Shown here: piece by piece, positions 9,701 through 14,699 of the stretch
Numbering within the stretch: position 1 is the stretch's first letter
Layout of the letters: each line of letters starts with the position of its first letter
From: Spongospora subterranea
Lineage: Eukaryota; Endomyxa; Phytomyxea; Plasmodiophorida; Plasmodiophoridae
DNA length: 14,699 nucleotides
Reading direction: 5' to 3'
NCBI GenBank assembly: GCA_900404475.1
Contig: OUQQ01000524.1
Location: 1 to 14,699 of the forward strand
Program-made: the position numbers and the translations under genes
The notes under the pieces: model-generated
What the model was told of the DNA's origin: nothing
The model's database searches: none
The model's input: only the letters and a program-made list of their open reading frames with translations

Positions 9701-12700
9701 CACAGAACGTATAACAGCAGCAACAACAAGTTTCTCCTTGAGGCAACGGAACAAAATATCACGATTGCGGCGCCTTCTAAACCGATGTGGAAGGGGCGTT
9801 CGGAATCCAATATATAGATGATGACGGTTGGCAGCTTGGCAGCTAATCCCAACAAAAAACTTAACAGGATTTTTCGAAGTCGCACCAGTCGACTAATAGG
9901 TTTATCATCGATCGGAATCTCTGATGACGTGCCAGATGGTGAGTTCTCTCGATCGTTCATTGGGACGGCAAGCGTATGGCTTTGCACTGGCCCGCCAGTG
10001 GGGATGGCAACGTCCGCGAAAGCATGCTGGTCTTCGACCTCAATTTCTTTTGCCAGAAAAGAAAGTTTTGCAAAATACCTTTGGGTAAAAATGCAAAAAA
10101 GCAGCATAACTTCGCCACGGAAACCATCGTTTTGCAATAATCCGCCTCGCACAACGTTGAAACCCAGATAGTCGGCAGTAGCACCTGACAGACGAGTTTG
10201 GATTGGCTGTATCTGAAAAATATACCTCGAAAAAGTTGATATCGACACAAGGACGAGCTCTAATAACCACACATGGCGAAATCCACGGTAACGGAGCATC
10301 AAAAATGTGGCTCCAAACACATAGAAAAAACTCACTACTGACGGGTGAATGCAAAATGCGACAAGTGGAAGGAGAGCAACAATTTTCGAAACATGCTTAG
10401 AGCAAATAGAAAGCCTCTTCGATCCTTGACGAATCATTAAGTAGGTCCATGTAGATAAGGAATTTCTCGTGGTATATGCGCCAAAGTAATTGATCCGAAA
10501 GAAGGAAACAGTTAGAAAAAAAACGGTCAACGCTGGAAGTAAGTGCAAAAATAAAGAGTCGGTGACAGTGTTGATTTTAGGCATCCCAATACTATCAAGA
10601 CCAAGGGCATATTCTCGCTGGACTGGATCGTAAATTATACGTATAATATTTTCCACAAGAGACGAAACAACGTCGTACTGAACAGCATACTGTAAAAAGA
10701 CCACACTTGCCGTGTATGCAACTGAGAATGACCAAAGAAGCTGGGAGCGTCGTCTGGCTTGCCCACTGGTCAATGCAGCCATGAGTAATGCAGCTAAACC
10801 CAAGATAAGATAACCGCAGTTGAATAACGTCGGCGACTCCAGCATAGAAATCAGGAATAAAGCTCCACAAACTATCAGAGAGCCAAAATTGAGGAACGCT
10901 TGATTAAAAACGGAAGAGAAGTTAACCACGTATTGGATGCCAGAGGTATTCCAGGACGAGCTTGACTCTTCCCAAATGGATCGTTGACGTTCATTGATGA
11001 AATGAAGTTGGGATATACAGAAAGCGGTTGCTAACGCCGGAGCGAAAAATGACGCGAAAAAAGGATCTAATGGGATTAAGCCGATCGATTGGAAAATAGT
11101 GTTCAACTTCCCATCAGGAGCAATGTTGACTACAGTAGCTCCATACTGGCATAGAAGAGCCGCTGCACAAAACATAGCTAAAGGTAGCCATTTATCTCTA
11201 CGGGTAGAGAGTTTCGGCATCGAGACATAAAGAAGCGCGATTAGAACGTATCCAATGTGAAGTAGGTCAATTTTGGACAGGCCAACAAAAAAGACGATCA
11301 ACAGTGCGATCTTTGCGCCATAAAGAATTAGAGCTGCCTTGATCATTCGCCTGATTTTCGACCAGATATCGGAGAGTTGCTCTTTCATCGATTCCCAACT
11401 GAAAAGAGGTTTCTCTGTGTTCTCAACTTGTTGAGACTCCCAGCGATGGCTGGTGTCTGCACCGTATCTCAGTAACAGCTTCGTTATTCGCGAATGCGTC
11501 GATAACTCCAACGCGGAACGCCCATCAGCATCTAAGACATTAAGAAGAGAAACGCCGCCACGATGAAGAACGATTTCAACGGACTCAATGTGAGAATGAA
11601 GCACAGCACTATGGAGCGCAGTTCGACCGCGCTCATCCACAGCAGAAACAAAAAAATCTCGATCGCGAGCTAATGCCATGTCTATGAAATTTTCGTCTCC
11701 CTCAATAGCGGCGTGTATGATACTGTCAACAGAAAGCGGCGCTCTGGCAAGTGCTCGCCGGTTGGCGCTGCCACGACAGTATAAAGATAAAATCAGCGGG
11801 GGACACACAAACAACAGCATTCGGAATGGAATAGCCCATGTACTTCTGGTAATACCAAGAAATTCAATTGACTGGAGATTTAGATCGTAAAGCCAAGGAA
11901 CAGAGAAGAAAATGAAAGCACAGCAAGCGAAGATAACAGCCACAGGCACAAGGAAAGTGGGGGCAATTTCGGAAAATCTTCGATTACCCATAAGTAATCC
12001 GAAAAAAACAAATACCATCAATGCTAAATTAAACCCGTTGCGATGAAAGGCAAACACTACTACAAGTGCGAAGATACAGATTGAGATTTCAAAGTTCCGC
12101 AAAACTGAAGTGATCATCATCGAAATTCCTGCAGAGACATTTCGCTTATGATCTTCAAATACAGAGCTTCCCTCACGAATATGTAGCCTATCGGGTGCAG
12201 ATCCCGCTCGCGCGATCTCAGGCATCGCCAAATTGGCATGGGGTTCAACAGCTGGAATAACATCTGTTATCACTTGGTCTGGTCGAAATCCAAAGCTCCG
12301 CTGGTCTTCGTTCTCCAATGCTAGAGGCCTAGGCCTTCTTTCAGGACTATGATCGCTTCCATTCTGGATTGAAGGGCGAGACCCTATACCATTATCGTCG
12401 CTAATGTTGTTATCAGGAGATATTGGTCTGGTTAAGAGTATGCTCGCTCTGGGTTCCGGTCGATCTTGGCTTTCCGCAACATTCGGGATGGGGACCGGGT
12501 CTGTTTTGGCGCGCAATAGCGGATGAATTGGGCCAACATTTCCAATCTCATTTCTATCTGCCGCCCTTGTTTGAGCAGCATGCCTGAAATATGCTCGCGA
12601 AAATATCATAAACAGAAATATGTGGATAATCATGGATAGAAGAAGAAACCAATCCTCTTGATCCCATTCAGTCCCTCGATAAGGTAAAATTCCCAGAAAT

Positions 12701-13417
12701 TGTCGAATTACAAGAGGAAATGCTCCGAACAACGAGCTGATGCGCAAAATCGAGATGACGATGATGTGACAGCATGAATAAAACAGCAATATTTGCCTAA
12801 AGGGACTTAAGTCGGCTTTAGTCAAGGAGTATACCCCTTTTCGCAAGAAAGAAGTAAGACGGTGATACTCAATGGCATTGAGAACCACCACGACGCCAAA
12901 CAGCAAGGCATATGGTATTCGGAAGACATTGGGTGAGATTATACAAGCAGTGAAGCTGCCAATGGTAAAAACGAAAACCTAGCCACAATAATGTCAAACA
13001 GATGATTAATTAAATGATTGTATAAACAATTACCCTGAAACGCCCAATCTCTTCAGAATCGTCAGAGCCACTGTCCGTAATGGATACTTTTGAGCCAGAT
13101 TTGCTGATTATTTCGATCAGAGAGCAAATAAGTGCAGTCACTGTTGCCACTGTGAAGATTATGACATCCCAGTTCCACGAGATGGCGTAATTGAATATTT
13201 CCCAATGATTGGCACTCAAAACTCCTGATGGTGTCGCGATAAACACGAGTAGACCGATCAGCCATGCTGTGGTGGCAAACGCTGTAAGTATCGGCCACGC
13301 CCGGGAATGCGATACCGATAAGCGGCAAAACGCAATGAGCAGGAACAGAACCGAAACGGCTCCTTCAGATGCGACACCAGCGACAAACACAGACAATACA
13401 GCCAGCAACGCTAGCAT
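4857..13417 (-). CDS. PIEZO: PIEZO-family mechanosensitive channel with ankyrin and tandem PAS domains
   Basis: The complete gene encodes 2,673 residues, within the 2,100-2,900 usual for PIEZO. Inferred exons: 13417-13034, 12978-8552, 8500-6778, 6726-6586, 6537-6331, 6271-6226, 6173-5899, 5848-5581, 5523-5270, 5213-5051 and 4990-4857; all phases agree and the stop is TGA 4859-4857. An in-frame TAG (13456-13454) lies 13 codons upstream of the ATG. About 38 hydrophobic segments can be counted, as in PIEZO blades plus pore. Order: blade helices 1-540, ankyrin repeats 543-640, blade helices to about 1445, charged beam-like helix 1450-1520, PAS1 1525-1640, PAS2 1673-1800, a block with LSHTQSICV (about 1879) typical of PIEZO, then anchor, outer helix, extracellular cap, inner helix and tail. 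PIEZOs form homotrimeric, tension-gated cation channels in plasma or ciliary membranes. The family call is firm. The effects of the extra domains are inference. Confidence 0.95.
7912..8295 (-). other. PAS-like domain 2 in the PIEZO channel (residues about 1673-1800)
   Basis: The segment starts INAAAIRIAVDGNTIIAYSE, continues with AEEKSILGTSLSDHF and HDRERVANAVHEM, and ends in two strands, FVVEVTIEPV and DALIAMQISLNR. This strand-strand-helix-helix-long helix-three strand order is the PAS pattern, including the dG.ii..s..f start and the ilG.sl.d.f turn. A roughly 20-residue polar insertion (LPANGDDANSEAHS) lies in the loop before the last strands. No LOV-type GXNCRFLQ cysteine motif is present. 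The ligand is unknown. It is coded within one exon. Confidence 0.75.
8392..8790 (-). other. PAS-like domain 1 in the PIEZO channel (residues about 1525-1640)
   Basis: The segment reads AHFTVDKERKIVEWNAAV with the PAS hallmark W1543-N1544, then ATDAIGLRASDIF, a helical part with two arginine-rich turns, and after a 51-nt intron (8501-8551) the strands RLQIEIEVWVTPFTDGDG and ICGVVFFMAP. The hallmark WN, the IG..-D-F turn and the P-F-D-G hairpin all sit where PAS domains have them. It follows the beam-like charged helix with only a short linker, so any conformational change here would be next to the PIEZO gating lever. No heme, flavin or LOV signature can be assigned. Confidence 0.82.
11443..11736 (-). 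other. Ankyrin repeats in a PIEZO blade loop (residues about 543-640)
   Basis: Three consecutive units are readable: SVDSIIHAAIEGDENFIDMA, DERGRTALHSAVLHSHIESV with EIVLHRGG, and DADGRSALELSTHSRITKLL with LRYGAD. The middle unit has the full D-x-x-G-x-T-A-L-H consensus. The third is slightly degenerate (S-A-L-E) and the first lacks the TALH start. The block sits between hydrophobic segments around residues 520 and 675, so topology puts it in a cytoplasmic loop of the blade. Ankyrin repeats normally bind partner proteins or act as springs, as in NOMPC-type TRP channels. Confidence 0.85.
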
Positions 13418-13427
13418 ATATCTCAGT

Positions 13428-13451
13428 GAATCGCCCGCTTGGGGGCGATTC
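13428..13451 (-). promoter_or_regulatory. 9-bp perfect hairpin 10 nt upstream of the PIEZO start codon
   Basis: The arms GAATCGCCC (13428-13436) and GGGCGATTC (13443-13451) are exact reverse complements around a six-base loop. If transcribed, this GC-rich stem would lie immediately before the ATG and could slow initiation; as DNA it could be a dyad binding site. Function is unproven. Confidence 0.45.
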
Positions 13452-13804
13452 TGCTAAACGAGCACGACTCAGCGATTCGGACTCTGATCAGACTTAGAAG
13501 GAGGAGGTCGCGTAGTCGTAACGAATAATCAGGCCAAGACGGGCGATGAGGGAAACTCAACAGGTCAACGGGTCTCTGCGGACTGCAGCTCATGGCCAAT
13601 GGTACTCCGACTCGCCAGACCAGGGCAGCGAAATAGGTAAGCATATTGAGCTGGGTGGACCTCGATGCCTACAAGACAACCTCTACAGATGTCTTTGAGG
13701 GTTGACAGGTGATAACCGAACTCTGTTAAATAGAGGACGAAGTATTCCTGAAAACTTGGCACTGATCAGACGGTGCGGGGTTATGCACTGTACTGTGTTG
13801 CTAG

Positions 13805-13829
13805 ATTATCAGTAAACGATGCTGATAAT
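13805..13829. repeat. 8-bp inverted repeat with 9-nt loop
   Basis: ATTATCAG (13805-13812) and CTGATAAT (13822-13829) are exact reverse complements. It lies 135 nt past the stop codon of the TPR gene, so it may be a 3' UTR hairpin or a chance AT-rich dyad. Confidence 0.35.
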
Positions 13830-13963
13830 TACAGAGAATTGTTGCAATAGATCTGGATGTGAGAAAAATACAGTTTACAGAAAAACATTCGTTTATCTGT
13901 AGACCTTTATGCAAATAAATGTTGAGATCGTGATGACCTACGATACAATGAATCAGCAGATAT

Positions 13964-14690
13964 CTAAGGGTCGGCTTTATTTGAAGTGTCTGTTCCTGGT
14001 TTTCCTTTTTCAGCTGCAGCTTTATCGAGATCTTTATCGAGATCCACCCCAACGGTCGCTCTGTCACACCAGCCACCAAAACGCTGTGCCTATTGTAGAA
14101 GGTTATATTCCTTACAGCTTAAAGTGGCAACGGAAATGTACCTGCTTTCTTTGGGATTGTACTAATACACGCTTGACTTGGGTGCACATTGCCTGCAAAC
14201 TCGTAGAATCAGGGTCGACAACAAGAGCTTTCTCGATATCAACAAGGGCAAGCTCAGCGTGTAATGTATGGATATACGCTTGAGCTCGACGATAAAGAGC
14301 CTTTATATTGGAGGGATCTAGCGCGAGCACCTTAGATGCCAAAACAATCGCCTAAACTCAACTGAGAAATCCGATTGAGTCAAAAATCTGAAGCACCTCT
14401 GAGAAATCTTTTCTGTTCAGCTTGATGATAGATAAATTATTAAACGCATCAATTTTAACAATTTTGGCTAGTTCTGGAATTGATGTTTCTCCTTCATACT
14501 CTACGAACTCCAAGGCGCGATTGTATAATCGCTCGGCTCTGTCAATATGCTTACTTTTGAAAGCCAAATTGCCTCGATCCTAAAAACCTGTCATTGCTCA
14601 GAAGAGTTGAAAAAGGAACTTGCATACCTTGCAGCATAAACCGAACTCGCTTTTTTCTTCCGCAGACATTTCCCACTTCAATGTCCCTGC
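13964..14690 (-). CDS. TPR co-chaperone domain, FKBP-immunophilin type (5' partial)
   Basis: Exons inferred are 14690-14628 (preceded by a TTTTTTAG acceptor at the window edge), 14579-14397, 14351-14142 and 14089-13964, ending with TAG 13966-13964. All introns are phase 0 and 45-52 nt. The product opens with LKWEMSAEEKSEFGLCCKDR and GNLAFKSKHIDRAERLYNRA, then NLSIIKLNRKDFSEAIVLA, LALDPSNIKALYRRAQAY and DIEKALVVDPDS. That is the three-TPR array and the leading W-E-M...K...GN..FK helix seen at the C-terminal end of FKBP51/52-like proteins, which bind the EEVD tail of Hsp90/Hsp70 using clamp Lys/Asn/Arg residues such as those in GN, NLS and KALYRR. The C-terminal tail is short and Lys/Ala/Asp-rich. 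The isomerase domain, if any, would lie beyond the right edge, so another TPR co-chaperone cannot be excluded. Confidence 0.8.
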
Positions 14691-14699
14691 CTAAAAAAT

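Larger units (their letters stand above)
13418..13963. other. Spacer between the TPR gene and PIEZO; PIEZO promoter region
   Basis: The spacer has the 3' flank of the TPR gene and the upstream region of PIEZO. It includes the stem next to the PIEZO ATG, a 10-mer CTGATCAGAC present twice (13484-13493 and 13762-13771), and an 8-bp inverted repeat near 13805-13829. No open frame in it resembles a protein and no RNA gene was recognised. Confidence 0.5.

Noticed and set aside
4857..13417. A generic polytopic transporter or TRP channel instead of PIEZO
   Set aside because: Ankyrin repeats suggested TRP at first, but the length, about 38 hydrophobic segments, PF-X2-E-X6-W motif, cap domain and C-tail order are PIEZO, and no TRP box or six-helix pore was seen.
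13423..13762. Small minus-strand open frames in the spacer upstream of PIEZO
   Set aside because: They are Arg/Ser/Leu-rich, overlap one another, have no domain, and no splice pair joins them in frame to the PIEZO start, which is preceded by an in-frame TAG.

Overview
The window is eukaryotic nuclear DNA. All three genes are on the minus strand and are cut by short GT-AG introns of about 45 to 84 nt. Once the introns are removed by hand, long conserved proteins appear. The lineage cannot be fixed from the sequence. A flagellated protist or zoosporic lineage is the best guess, because one gene looks like an outer dynein arm docking-complex coiled coil.

Layout, in minus-strand order from the right edge. 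(1) At 14690-13964 is the 3' part of a TPR gene of the FKBP-immunophilin/co-chaperone type. (2) After a 0.55 kb spacer comes a complete 2,673-residue PIEZO-family mechanosensitive channel, 13417-4857, with 11 exons. (3) After a 0.46 kb spacer comes an RCC1-repeat protein that continues into a long coiled-coil half, 4393 to beyond position 1, with at least 19 exons and its 3' end outside the window.

The main discovery is the PIEZO gene. Its N-terminal blade, C-terminal pore module, PF-X2-E-X6-W motif and C-terminal tail all align by eye with animal PIEZOs. It also carries two things PIEZO channels are not known to me to have: a set of ankyrin repeats in a cytoplasmic loop of the blade (about residues 543-640), and a tandem pair of PAS-like sensor domains (about 1525-1640 and 1673-1800). 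The PAS pair sits directly after the charged helix that corresponds to the PIEZO beam. That position suggests a force-gated channel that also reads a ligand, redox or protein signal.

The second unusual gene fuses a complete seven-repeat RCC1 propeller to a docking-complex-like coiled coil. The RCC1 gene and the PIEZO/TPR pair differ visibly in base composition, intron length and donor quality. This could be natural variation or a contig join, and is worth checking. No tRNA, rRNA, CRISPR or mobile element was seen.
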